Shown here one piece after another: positions 17,491 through 26,506 of a stretch of 64,000 bases of DNA. Positions within the stretch are counted from its first letter, which is position 1, and every line of letters begins with the position of its first letter. The stretch is taken from the NCBI GenBank assembly GCA_963792655.1, contig CAWBWU010000011.1, positions 1 to 64,000 on the forward strand, written 5' to 3'. This stretch comes from DOZZ01 sp963792655 (GTDB taxonomy: Bacteria > Acidobacteriota > Terriglobia > Bryobacterales > Bryobacteraceae). A program made the translations under genes and the position numbers. Below the pieces are notes generated by a model, which saw only the letters and a program-made list of their open reading frames with translations, did not search any database and had not been told where the DNA came from.

Positions 17491-18926
17491 CCAGTTCGTG
17501 TTGTTGCCGGGCTTGATGCTCGCGCTGTTCGGATGCGCAGCGCTCCTCGCTGATATCTTCACCGGCCGTAATCATCGCCTGCTGCCGGTCATCACGCTGC
17601 TCGGGCTTGGCTTTACAGCGGCGGCATTGTGGCGGCAATACGATTACCTGCTGACTGCGAATACGCCGGAGTTGACGGCCTTTCACGGCGCGCTGGCCAT
17701 CGACCGCTTCTCGCTCTTCTTTAACGCGCTGTTCACTCTGGCCACTGCGCTCGTCACGTTGGTCTCGCCGAGCTTCTGGAGAGCCGAGCGCGAGCCGGGC
17801 GATGACTCGTACGCACTGCTGTTGTTTGCACAATGCGGCATGTTCTTTCTTGCCGCCGGCCGCGACTTCGTGACCTTGTTCATGGGGCTCGAGTTGATGG
17901 CGTTGACCTTTTACATTCTGGTCGGGTTGATGCGCAATCAGGCGCGCTTCGAACGAAGCGGCGCTCAAGTACCTGCTGTTAGGCGGCTTCTCGAGCGCGC
18001 TGCTGGCCTACGGCTTCTCTCTCTTGTTTGGCTTATCGGGCTCAACCGATTTGCGCGAGATCAGTGCCGTGCTGCAATCCCGCGATCATCGCGACCCGCT
18101 GGTGCTGCTCGCGCTCGCGACGGTGATCGCCGGGCTGCTGTTCAAGATCTCCGCAGTGCCGTTTCACATGTGGGCGCCCGACGCCTACGACGGCGCGCCG
18201 CTCACCGCCACTGCGTACCTGGCCGTTGCATCCAAAGCGGCTTCGTTTGCCATCCTGCTGCGCATTCTGCTCGGGCCATTTGCCGCCTTGCGCGATGTAT
18301 GGCTGCCCGTGATTGCGGTCGCAGCGCTCGCTACGTTAACCGTCGGCAATCTCGCGGCCGTCGGGCAGGACAACTTCAAACGCCTGATGGCATACAGTTC
18401 CATTGCGCATGCCGGATACATCCTGCTTGGTCTGATCGCGGGGAACAACACCGGCCTGAGTGCAATCGCGATGTACCTGGTCACTTACAGCGCGATGACC
18501 TTGGGCCTCATCTTCTGCGCGATCGCTTTGCGCGGGCAAGAAGAGAATTCTGAAACGCTCGCCGGCTTCTCCGGCCTGATCCGGCGCAGCCCCTGGATCG
18601 CGGTTTGCGCACTCATCTTTCTGCTCTCGCTGGCTGGGCTACCGCCGACGGGTGGTTTCTGGGGCAAGTACTACATCTTCCTCGCGCTGCTCGAGACCGG
18701 CCACACTGCGCTTGCGATCGTGGCCGTTCTCTACGTCGCGGTTGCTGCTTACTACTACTTCCGGCTGGTGCGCTACATTTTTGCAGCGCCCGCCTCCCCC
18801 TCTGATGCGATTCACGCAGGCTGGGGAATGCGCATCGCGTTAGCCGTCAGCGCGATCTTTACGCTGGGGGCCGGCATCTTTCCGGAACCGCTGCTGCGGA
18901 TTGCTCAACGGTCGGTGCTGCCATGA
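17474..18926 (+). CDS. nuoN: NADH-quinone oxidoreductase subunit N (NuoN), split by a +1 frameshift
   Basis: The third antiporter-like subunit. ATG 17474 gives the typical N-terminus YSSTDQFVLLPGLMLALFGC. The first frame continues to FILAAG-type and FYILVGLMRNQAR, then breaks at about 17948, where an extra T (CGCTTCGAAC instead of CGCTCGAAC) hides the expected SNEAALKYLLLGGF. The next frame carries the rest: ISAVPFHMWAPDAYDGAP, NFKRLMAYSSIAHAGYILLG and GLPPTGGFWGKYYIF, ending at 18926. With one base removed it is about 483 residues. Its stop overlaps the nuoH ATG by four bases. Confidence 0.9.
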
Positions 18927-20068
18927 TTTCACTCGTCGTCAGTCTCGCCATTGTGTTGCTGTTTCCTCTGGCAGCCGGATACATCGTGCTGGTCGAGCGT
19001 AAGGTGCTGGCCGACCTGCAGTCGCGCCTCGGCCCCATGCGCGTCGGGCCGCACGGTCTGCTCCAGCCTCTGGCGGACGCGCTCAAGCTGGCATTGAAAG
19101 AAGATCTCATCCCGGCGCAAGGCTCGAAAGCAATCTTCTGGATGGCGCCGGTGCTCTCTACGCTCACGGCATTGACCGCTTTCACAGTGCTGCCGTTCAG
19201 CCCGTCCGTATGGGTGGCACAGGTGAACGTCGGGATCCTGGTGATTTCCGCGAGCACGTCGGTCGGCATCTTAGGAATCATCCTGGGCGGCTGGGCTTCG
19301 AACAGCCATTACTCGCTGTTGGGAGCGCTGCGGAGCGCGGCACAACTGGTCAGCTACGAAATCTCTTTGGGATTTGCGTTGCTCTGCGGCGTTTTGTCAG
19401 CCGGAACGCTCAGCATGTCGGGCATTGTGGAGCAGCAACAAGCGCGCGGTGTTTGGTTCGCCTTCGATAACTACGGGGCGATGCTGTTACCGTTTTTACT
19501 TTTCCTTGTGTCGGCAGCTGCGGAAACCAATCGTGTACCGTTCGACTTACCGGAAGCAGAGTCAGAGTTGACAGGCGGATTTCATACGGAATACAGCGGT
19601 CTTCGCTGGGGATTTTATATGCTTTCAGAGTACGGCAATTTGTTTGTTGTTACTGCCGTTGCCGCTACCCTTTTTCTCGGCGGATGGCTCCGTCCGTTTC
19701 CTTCGGCAAGCTGGTTAGAAATACCGCTGAATTACATTTTTCCGGCACTGCTGTTCGGCGTTTCGGCGTTCTTCACTCTTCGCATGGCGAAAGCAGAGCG
19801 CGTTTTACCGTTCAAGCTACTGATGTACGCGGTTGTGATCGCATTGCTCTTACTCTGCGCTCTCTATCTCTGGGCCCCAGCCAACCACTTGATTATCGGG
19901 CTCTTCTGGCTTCTGCTAAAGGTTTCCGTACTCATCTATGTAACCTTCTGGGTGCGGGGTTCCGTGCCTCGCCTGCGCTATGACCAGTTGATGAGCTTTG
20001 GGTGGCGCTGGATGATCCCGCTTGGCATGGCATCAGTGTTACTTAATGCTTCAATAGGATTGCTATAA
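18923..20068 (+). CDS. nuoH: NADH-quinone oxidoreductase subunit H (NuoH)
   Basis: A 381-residue membrane subunit that forms most of the quinone-binding chamber. Family signatures are clear: YIVLVERKVLADLQSRLGPM near the N-terminus, DALKLALKED, the acidic loop AAAETNRVPFDLPEAESELT with GFHTEYSGLRWGFYMLSEY, and the C-terminal WVRGSVPRLRYDQLM. It is intact, unlike nuoL, M and N. Its position at the end of the operon is unusual: H normally precedes I. Base composition becomes noticeably less GC-rich from about 19440 to the end of the gene. No terminator is obvious in the 150 bp downstream. Confidence 0.95.
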   Translation: MISLVVSLAIVLLFPLAAGYIVLVERKVLADLQSRLGPMRVGPHGLLQPLADALKLALKEDLIPAQGSKAIFWMAPVLSTLTALTAFTVLPFSPSVWVAQVNVGILVISASTSVGILGIILGGWASNSHYSLLGALRSAAQLVSYEISLGFALLCGVLSAGTLSMSGIVEQQQARGVWFAFDNYGAMLLPFLLFLVSAAAETNRVPFDLPEAESELTGGFHTEYSGLRWGFYMLSEYGNLFVVTAVAATLFLGGWLRPFPSASWLEIPLNYIFPALLFGVSAFFTLRMAKAERVLPFKLLMYAVVIALLLLCALYLWAPANHLIIGLFWLLLKVSVLIYVTFWVRGSVPRLRYDQLMSFGWRWMIPLGMASVLLNASIGLL

Positions 20069-20191
20069 GTTTGAATTGTCCCGCGTATCACCTATTTCTA
20101 CCTGCAAGCAAACGTTTAGAGTTATCGACAATACATAGCTCCGCCTCCAGTAATTGAAGTATATTTTCAGCCAACGCAATACTACTCATAT

Positions 20192-20205
20192 AGGCCAATC
20201 GGCCT
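20192..20205 (+). promoter_or_regulatory. Small hairpin/palindrome before the ribosome site of PEP-CTERM gene 1
   Basis: AGGCC-AATC-GGCCT is a perfect 5-bp inverted repeat ending just before the CGGAG ribosome-binding sequence. The paralogous gene has a related segment in the same place (21031-21046, TAGGCC..TGGC..), and GCAATACT lies upstream of both (20176-20183; 21015-21022). The shared layout suggests a common 5'-UTR or operator element for the two genes, but a copied upstream region from the duplication would look the same. Confidence 0.4.
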
Positions 20206-20221
20206 CGGAGATTGTTATTGT

Positions 20222-20872
20222 ATGAAGCTTTCGTATCGTCTTCTCTGTCTCTCACTTTTTGCAGGCAGCGCCTGGGCATCTTTGATCCCTTCGCTGTTCT
20301 CCGTCACGCCTTCCGGCGGGAATTTCCTGTACACCTATAACGCAACCTTGTCGTCCGACGAATCTCTGAACCCCAGCCCGACGTTCGGCGTAACCTGCCC
20401 TTCGTCTGGTCCGGCGATCCAGTGCAATCCCGGCGGCACGTTCCTGACGATCTATGATTTCGCCGGTTTCATCCCTGGTACGCAGGGAGCGCCGCCGAAC
20501 TGGACGCTGGTCACCAACAACACCGGCGCCACTCCCAGCAGCGTGAGCAGCCCAGCCGTCGACAACCCGTCGGTTGTGAACCTGACGTTTTATTACACCG
20601 GTGCGCCGATCCAGGGCACGGGCCAGATGTTCCAGTTCTATGCGCAGTCGACTTTGGGCACCACCAACACCAGCGGCAATTTCAGCTCGCAGTTGACCAA
20701 GAGCGATATCGTGAACAATCCGTCCACCAACGGTCTTACAGACCAGATTGTTGGACCTGTCGGAGTCCCGGGAACCCCGGTGACTTCCTCCACGCCAGAG
20801 CCCGCATCGATGTTGATGATGGGCGGCGGTCTCCTCGGCCTGGGCTTTTTCATCAAGCGCCGTCGGGTGTAA
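20222..20872 (+). CDS. PEP-CTERM sorting-domain surface protein, copy 1
   Basis: A 216-residue exported protein. The signal peptide is residues 1-19 (LCLSLFAGSAWA). The mature domain is beta-rich with two cysteines in FGVTCPSSGPAIQCNPGGTF. The C-terminus is a complete PEP-CTERM signal: the PEP motif in STPEPASMLMM, a Gly-rich hydrophobic helix and a basic end (KRRRV). Such signals are recognised by an exosortase, usually linked to exopolysaccharide production; no exosortase gene is in the window. A close paralog follows 190 bp downstream. Function of the mature domain is unknown. Confidence 0.85.
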   Translation: MKLSYRLLCLSLFAGSAWASLIPSLFSVTPSGGNFLYTYNATLSSDESLNPSPTFGVTCPSSGPAIQCNPGGTFLTIYDFAGFIPGTQGAPPNWTLVTNNTGATPSSVSSPAVDNPSVVNLTFYYTGAPIQGTGQMFQFYAQSTLGTTNTSGNFSSQLTKSDIVNNPSTNGLTDQIVGPVGVPGTPVTSSTPEPASMLMMGGGLLGLGFFIKRRRV

Positions 20873-20900
20873 TGTAGTCGAAACAAATGCCGTAGTACAC

Positions 20901-20929
20901 GAAAAAGGCCGGTCAAACCGGCCTTTTTC
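20901..20929 (+). terminator. Intrinsic terminator after PEP-CTERM gene 1
   Basis: A 13-bp perfect stem (GAAAAAGGCCGGT / ACCGGCCTTTTTC) with a 3-base loop. The run of A before and T after makes it usable from both strands. It separates the two paralogous genes into independent transcripts. Confidence 0.9.
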
Positions 20930-21062
20930 TTAATAAGAAGTATCCCCACCCCCTGGAAGTGTCCGTTCCACCACAAAACCGTCGTTACTCGCGTTGCAAA
21001 GCCTCGTCTCTCCCGCAATACTCACATCTGTAGGCCGTATTGGCTACGGAGGAATATCACTC

Positions 21063-21716
21063 ATGAAATTTGCATCACGGCTAATTTGCCTCTCCCTTTT
21101 CGCGGGCAGCGCCTGGGCCTCTTTAATTCCCTCGCTGAGCACCGTAACTCCCGTTGGCAGCAACTTCCTGTATACGTACAACGCGTCACTGTCCTCGGAC
21201 GAATCACTCAACCCGCCGCCCACTTTCGGCGTGACGTGCCCTGCGCCCGGCCCGGCAGTACAGTGCAACCCCGGCGGAACGTTTCTGACGATCTATGACT
21301 TCGCTGGGTTCATCCCTGGTACTCAGGGTGCGCCGGCGAACTGGACCTTGGTAACCAATAACTTGGGGACCACGCCCAGCACGATCAGCTCCGCTGCCGT
21401 TGACAATCCGAGCGTTGTCAATCTGACCTTCTACTACACCGGTGCTCCGGTCCAGGGCGCGGGTCAGATGTTCCAGTTCTATGCGCAGTCCACGTTGGGC
21501 ACGCAGAACCCGAACGGTAATTTCAGCTCGCAGTTGACCAAGAGCGACCTGGTAAACAATCCGTCCACCAACGGCTTGACCGACCAGATCGTTGGACCCG
21601 TGTCCGTTCCTGGCTCCCCTGTGACCTCGAATACTCCGGAACCGGCTTCCATGTTCATGATGGGCGGCGGTCTTCTCGGCCTCGGCTTCATGATCCGTCG
21701 CCGCCGTTCTGCTTAA
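21063..21716 (+). CDS. PEP-CTERM sorting-domain surface protein, copy 2
   Basis: A 217-residue paralog of the preceding gene, nearly identical in architecture: signal peptide ending GSAWA, mature domain with FGVTCPAPGPAVQCNPGGTF, and a C-terminal PEP-CTERM signal (NTPEPASMFMM, hydrophobic helix, RRRRSA). ATG 21063 was chosen over upstream starts because GGAGGA (21048-21053) precedes it at good spacing. Differences between the two copies are spread along the length and many are synonymous at the base level, so the duplication is not recent. Both copies have their own strong terminator. Confidence 0.85.
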   Translation: MKFASRLICLSLFAGSAWASLIPSLSTVTPVGSNFLYTYNASLSSDESLNPPPTFGVTCPAPGPAVQCNPGGTFLTIYDFAGFIPGTQGAPANWTLVTNNLGTTPSTISSAAVDNPSVVNLTFYYTGAPVQGAGQMFQFYAQSTLGTQNPNGNFSSQLTKSDLVNNPSTNGLTDQIVGPVSVPGSPVTSNTPEPASMFMMGGGLLGLGFMIRRRRSA

Positions 21717-21740
21717 TCTCAGAACGTAGCAGCTTTACTC

Positions 21741-21766
21741 CAAAGGCCGGGGCAACCCGGCCTTTT
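21741..21766 (+). terminator. Intrinsic terminator, probably bidirectional
   Basis: AAAGGCCGGG-GCAA-CCCGGCCTTT, a 10-bp stem followed by TTGTTATTTTT. It ends the second PEP-CTERM gene and lies 8 bp past the stop of the convergent tsaC-like gene, so it probably serves both. Confidence 0.9.
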
Positions 21767-21773
21767 GTTATTT

Positions 21774-22412
21774 TTAGGCAGCCTTCAGGCACTCCTCAAG
21801 ATCACGCTCCGTGATCAAACCTTCTCGAATCACCTTCCACTCGGGCTCCGTGATGTCAACGGTCGTATTTCCCGGCCCGGCACAAAAGCCGCCATCCAGC
21901 ACTAGATCCACCTGCCCATCCATCGTTCCAAACACTTCAATGCCGCTATGGCAGGTCGGCTGACCCGACACATTGGCGCTAGTCGCAATCAGCGGTTGAC
22001 CCAAGCGTGCGATCAGCTTGTTCGCTACTGCGGACCGGCAATGGCGTACTCCGAGCCGTCCGGTGTTCCCCGTCACCTTGAGCGGCACCTTTGCGGCGGC
22101 CGGGACAATGATGGTCAGCGGTCCAGGCCAAAAACGCCGTACCAGGAGAACGAAGCGCGTGGACACTTCGCGCGCCAGGTCCTCCACCATGAGGTGATCG
22201 CTCACCAGCAGCGGCAACGAGCGCGTTGTCTCGCGCCCTTTCGCCTGGAACACCCGCGACACAGCTTGCAGGTTGAACGGGTCACCGATGATGGTGTACA
22301 GGCCTTCCGTTGGAATGGCTACGATTTTGCCGCGCCGCACGGTTTGCGCGGCTCGTTCGATCGCCTCATCCGATGGGTTTTCGAGGTCGACTTCGATCAG
22401 GTCCGTGGCCAT
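21774..22412 (-). CDS. tsaC: Threonylcarbamoyl-AMP synthase (YrdC/Sua5 family)
   Basis: About 212 residues. The YrdC fold makes threonylcarbamoyl-AMP from threonine, bicarbonate and ATP for t6A37 modification of tRNAs. Visible motifs are IVAIPTEGLYTI near the N-terminus, the nucleotide/threonine pocket QAKGRETTRSLPLLVSD, the RRFWPGPLTIIV block and TSANVSGQPTC. The C-terminal Sua5 domain is absent, so this is the short TsaC type. ATG 22412 (MATDLIEVDL) gives the expected length. It lies directly downstream of waaA-lpxK with a 31 bp gap and probably shares its transcript. Confidence 0.85.
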   Translation of the reverse strand: MATDLIEVDLENPSDEAIERAAQTVRRGKIVAIPTEGLYTIIGDPFNLQAVSRVFQAKGRETTRSLPLLVSDHLMVEDLAREVSTRFVLLVRRFWPGPLTIIVPAAAKVPLKVTGNTGRLGVRHCRSAVANKLIARLGQPLIATSANVSGQPTCHSGIEVFGTMDGQVDLVLDGGFCAGPGNTTVDITEPEWKVIREGLITERDLEECLKAA

Positions 22413-22443
22413 TGAACGTGAGCGTAACACGCCAAAACGAGTG

Positions 22444-24781
22444 CTACACCCGGCCCTGCGCGGCAGGCAGAACCGCGCCGCACATCGCCAGCAATTCCTC
22501 TTCGCGATCGATCTCCACGCTGATCTCGAGCCAGAATACGTCAAGCCCCGGCAGCAGCGATTCGCATTCAACGCAGAGATTCATCAGATCTTTCTGGGTC
22601 GTGACGATGGTCTTTGCGCTATGCGCCAGAGTGCAGTGCAGAATGCGGCGAAGTTCAGCAGGAGTGTAGCGATGGTGGTCATCGAAAGTGAAGCGCTCGA
22701 CGACGTTGATGTCCAGATCGTGCAGCGTGTTCCAGAACGACGCGGGATTCCCCAGTGCGCAGAACGCCGTCACCGGCTCACGGCCGAAGTCGCGCGGACC
22801 GATCCGCGAGCCGTCGCGCAGCGAGACCCAGCTGCGGGCGAACGTCCGGCTATGGAAGATCGGCGCAGTCGGAGTTCCAACGGCGAATCTGATGTTCAAT
22901 GGCGTTAATTCCTGCCGCGTGCTCGGTGCGGGTCAGGATGAACGCATCGGCGCGTCCCAGGGCTTCCAGAGGTTCACGCAGCCGCCCCGACGGGATCACC
23001 CGGCACTTGCCAAACGGATCGAGCGCATCGATGAGCACCACATCCAGATCGCGCGCGAGCTTGCGATGCTGGAAACCGTCATCGAGCAGAAACACACCTG
23101 GGTGGTAACGGGCTTCCATCAGCTCACCGACCGCAAAACGATCGCCTCCGATACCAACTGCAGCAACGCCCGAGCGAAGGAAGATCTGCGGCTCGTCCCC
23201 GGTCTGCAGAACATCAATGTCGGTACTGGGCCCGAGCGTCAGAATCTTGTGTCGCGACGATCGTCCATAGCCTCGGGAAAGGATAGCCGGCGCGCGTCCG
23301 TCTTCCTTCAATGCTGCGGCCAGCCGCAACACGACGGGTGTTTTGCCGGTACCGCCCGCAGTGATGTTGCCGATACTGATGACCGGCGTGCTGAGCCGCT
23401 TGCGCTGTTCCCGGTCCTTGCGCGTGCGCCGTCGTGATCCCTCGCGCCACAACAGGGCCAACGGCGACAGGAAGATGCGCGACGCCAGATTCGGATAACC
23501 GCAAGGGAAGTGCATCGCAATCTGCGCTTCGACTTCAGCCGCGATGCGCGTGACCGCGCCGGCTGAGGCAAGCGCACACACTCGCGCGCGTTCGCCCATT
23601 TGCGTATCGGCCACTGCGGCCGCCACTGCTGCGTGGAGTTGGCCCGGCGCGGTGATCTCGTGAAAGGCATGCGCATTGCGAAATGCAGTCGCGACTTCGC
23701 GAAAATTTTCGAGGTGAGGACCCACCACAATCGGTTTCGCACTGAACGCCGGTTCTAAAACGTTGTGGCCGCCGCGCGCCGCAAGCGTACCGCCCATGAA
23801 CACGACATCGGCGAAAGGAAACAAGGCATTCAATTCACCGATGGAGTTGAGCAACAGCACCGGTTCGTCTTGCTCTTTCAACTCCGAGCGCCGCACGTAA
23901 GGCACGCCGGCTCGATCGAGCTTCGCGGCGACAGACACGAATCGTTCCGGCTTGCGCGGCGCAATAATCAGACGCCAGCCGGGCAACTGCTGCCACGCGG
24001 CAATCACCGCGTCTTCCTCTTCCATGCGATCGTCTGCAGATGTGCTCGCGGCAATCCAGAGCGGCCCCGCCCCATGGCTCAACCACCGCCGGATGGGAGA
24101 CGACGCGGGCGGCTCCACTGGATCGAAATCGTACTTCAGATTGCCGGCAACGGTGACTTGCGAAGCGCTTGCGCCTGCCGCGATAAACCGGTCGCGCATC
24201 TGATCGTCCTGGACCAGAATGCGATCCGCAAAGCTCAATACACCACGGAAGAAGTGCCGCAAGCGCCGGTAGCGCGATGCCTCGCGATCGGAGATGCGGC
24301 CGTTGACGAGCACCACTCCACAGCCGAAGCGCTTGGCTTCGCGAAACAGGTTGGGCCAGATCTCCGTCTCCAGAACCACCAGCACTGCCGGCTGCACACG
24401 TCGCAACACCGCGCGTACCGCGAAGGCATAATCGAGCGGCGCATAGAAGATGCGCTCTACGGCGTTCCAGAGCTTTTCGTCAGCCATCGCGCGGCCGGAA
24501 AGTGTGGCGGTGGAAAGCACGATCGGCGTGTTGGGCGATTGCGCGCGCAGTTGGTGCACCAGCGCGACGGCAGCAATCACCTCGCCCGCCGACACTGCAT
24601 GCAACCAGACCGCGCCCGGGCGAATCTCCACGTGAGAGGCATGCCAGCGGCCCAGGCGCTCCCACATGGTTTTGCGGTACATTCGGTCGCGAGCGCAACG
24701 CGTCAGAAAATAAAATAGAACGGCGGGAGCGGCAAGCACCTGCAGAAAGCGGTAAACAAAGTAGATGCCTTTAGCTCTCAC
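22444..24781 (-). CDS. waaA-lpxK: Fused Kdo transferase (WaaA/KdtA) and lipid A 4'-kinase (LpxK), with a +1 frameshift in the LpxK part
   Basis: One frame runs from GTG 24781 through a complete WaaA and into LpxK without a stop. WaaA (about residues 1-425) has an N-terminal membrane helix, the catalytic motif HAVSAGEV (Glu67), VLETEIWPNLFREAK and GHNVLEPAFSAKP. LpxK follows from about 425, with its N-terminal helix region and the P-loop-like SIGNITAGGTGKTP (about 469-482) and LLDDGFQHRKL. Both act in lipid A assembly: LpxK phosphorylates the disaccharide and WaaA adds Kdo. Near 22870 an extra base (probably T) ends the frame at DCADLP; one base on, PIFHSRTFARSW to the stop at 22444 completes LpxK. 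Met423 could allow separate translation of LpxK. Confidence 0.85.
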
Positions 24782-25388
24782 TCGCGCGACCGTAGGGCAA
24801 TTGTTTCTGCTCGTGAGTATAACGGCAGCTTTCGGCGGGGACAAGGAGACGACAAGCTTCCACCCGCGGCCCATCACCGACTATCCGCACCAGCAAACCA
24901 GTGAGCGGGTGACCATCGCGGCGGAGGAATTCGAAAGCGATGAACAAGCAAGACCGGCGTTCGGCAAGAAGAATCCTTATCAGTTGGGAATTCTTCCGGT
25001 GCTGGTGATCGTGCAGAACAAAACGGGCAAGGCGCTGCGGATGGATCGCATCAAGGCGGTTTACGTAATGCCCGACAACACGCGCATCGAGAGCACCCCC
25101 GCGGCAGAACTGCGCACGCTGCACGGCGCGCGGCAGCCCAAGGTGATCAACTCACCGCTGCCGGGCATCGGCGCCATTGGGAGCCGGTCGAAGCAGCCGT
25201 TATCACAGTGGGAGATCGAGGGCCGCGCCTTCGCTGCGCGTGTGTTGCCGCCCGGAGAGGTTGCGAGCGGCTTCTTTTATTTCCAGAGCGGGCGCAAACC
25301 GGGCGCGACGCTTTACGTCTCCGGCCTCGAAGACGCGGCCAGCGGGCATGAGCTCCTGTACTTCGAGATTCCGCTCTCGGCCAACTAG
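24765..25388 (+). CDS. Exported protein of unknown function, divergent from waaA-lpxK
   Basis: Up to 207 residues, with a hydrophobic N-terminus (VGQLFLLVSITAAFG) that looks like a signal peptide. The mature part has a beta pattern with LPVLVIVQNKTGKALRMDRI, then LPPGEVASGFFYFQSGRKPG, similar to periplasmic folds that carry an immunoglobulin-like sandwich. I do not recognise a named family. The ATG at 24765 overlaps the 5' end of waaA by 17 bp; TTG 24801 would avoid the overlap and follows AGGG closely. The shared start region implies overlapping promoters. Confidence 0.6.
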   Translation: MPLALTRATVGQLFLLVSITAAFGGDKETTSFHPRPITDYPHQQTSERVTIAAEEFESDEQARPAFGKKNPYQLGILPVLVIVQNKTGKALRMDRIKAVYVMPDNTRIESTPAAELRTLHGARQPKVINSPLPGIGAIGSRSKQPLSQWEIEGRAFAARVLPPGEVASGFFYFQSGRKPGATLYVSGLEDAASGHELLYFEIPLSAN

Positions 25389-25463
25389 TACGCGTATCAT
25401 TGAAGTAGCCCGAGAGTCTTCACGCTTCCGGGGAGCATCTATAAAGATCTGAAAGGTGGTTCT

Positions 25464-26078
25464 GTGTTGGTTCCGATGGTGGTCGAACAAACTTCTCGGG
25501 GCGAGCGCGCGTACGATATTTACTCGCGACTGCTCAAAGAGAACATTATCTTTTTAGGTACTCCAATCGACGATCAAATCGCCAATCTGGTGATCGCTCA
25601 GCTTCTGTTTCTGGAAGCCGAAGATCCGGAGCGCGACATCTCGATTTATCTGAATTCGCCCGGCGGTTCAATCACGGCCGGTTTGGCGATCCTGGACACG
25701 ATGTCATTCGTGCGCCCCGACATCATCACGATTTGTGTCGGCCAGGCCGCATCGATGGCAGCAGTGCTGCTGGCTGCCGGCAAAAAAGGCAAGCGCTTCA
25801 GCCTGCCCAACTCGCGCATCATGATCCATCAGCCCTCGATGCAAGGCCTTGCCGGCCAGGCCGCGGACATCGACATTTACGCAAAAGAGATTTTGCGTAT
25901 GCGTGAGGCGCTGAACAAGATGCTCGCTGACACTACCGGGCAGCCGGTGGAACGCGTAGCCCGTGATGTCGATCGCGACTACATCATGAGCCCTGAGCAA
26001 GCTGTCGATTACGGAATGATCGATAAAGTGATCACCAGCCGCGATATGGCGCCGTCGGTGGTTTCAAAGCCGGTTTAA
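25464..26078 (+). CDS. clpP: ATP-dependent Clp protease proteolytic subunit ClpP
   Basis: 204 residues, the normal length. Catalytic Ser97 is in GQAASMAAVL, His122 in IMIHQPS, and the aspartate lies in the RDVDRDYIMS segment near residue 170. The oxyanion-loop motif YLNSPGGSITAG is intact. It forms the tetradecameric barrel that works with ClpX or ClpA. GTG 25464 follows GAAAGGTGG (25451-25459), which fixes the start. No clpX or tig gene is next to it, so the usual tig-clpP-clpX order is broken here. Confidence 0.95.
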   Translation: MLVPMVVEQTSRGERAYDIYSRLLKENIIFLGTPIDDQIANLVIAQLLFLEAEDPERDISIYLNSPGGSITAGLAILDTMSFVRPDIITICVGQAASMAAVLLAAGKKGKRFSLPNSRIMIHQPSMQGLAGQAADIDIYAKEILRMREALNKMLADTTGQPVERVARDVDRDYIMSPEQAVDYGMIDKVITSRDMAPSVVSKPV

Positions 26079-26090
26079 GCGTTGTGGATT

Positions 26091-26122
26091 CATACCAGTC
26101 TGGTCGCGGCCAGACTGGTATG
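26091..26122 (+). terminator. Stem-loop after clpP
   Basis: A perfect 13-bp stem (CATACCAGTCTGG / CCAGACTGGTATG) with a 6-base loop, 13 bp past the clpP stop. There is no T-run, only GGTTGGTTGGGT, so it may stabilise the clpP mRNA 3' end or act as a weak terminator. Confidence 0.6.
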
Positions 26123-26146
26123 GTTGGTTGGGTCTGAGGTTGATGT

Positions 26147-26450
26147 ATGGATAGTGAACTCAAAGCTCATTTAGAGGGCATGGAAGACCGGTTGGGCGTC
26201 AAGCTAGGCGCGCAACTGGCCGACGTAGGCGGCCAAGTTCAACAGCGTATCGCAACCGTCGAGTCGACGCTGGGACATCGCTGCGGAGCACTATACGCTG
26301 CGAGAACAGGTAAGCGCTCTCACGCACGAGATCCAGGCCGTTGAAAGTCGATTGCGGGAACACGTGGAAGCGGTCGAGACGCGGCTGCTCGCCGAGTTCT
26401 GGAAATGGGCAAGAACCGCAGACGCCCGGTACAGACAGAACCAGGCTTGA
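26147..26450 (+). CDS. Small coiled-coil protein, split by a +1 frameshift
   Basis: ATG 26147 starts a helical protein (MDSELKAHLEGMEDRLGVKL) that leaves its frame near 26255-26265. One base on, a second helical part continues with AAEHYTLREQVSALTHEIQ, VESRLREHVEAVETRLLAE and FWKWARTADARYRQ to a stop at 26448-26450. Joined, about 100 residues with strong heptad character throughout and no signal peptide. Similar short coiled-coil proteins are common in acidobacteria and are of unknown function. The gene may be intact with a base-call error, or decaying. Confidence 0.5.
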
Positions 26451-26506
26451 CCAACGAGCTCGATCGGCGCGATCCAAAACACTAGCTCTGATATTCTCGT
26501 TGTCGA

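Noticed and set aside
20069..20221. A tRNA or small RNA gene in the lower-GC stretch after nuoH
   Set aside because: No cloverleaf or conserved T-loop could be formed; only the small hairpin at 20192-20205 is supported.
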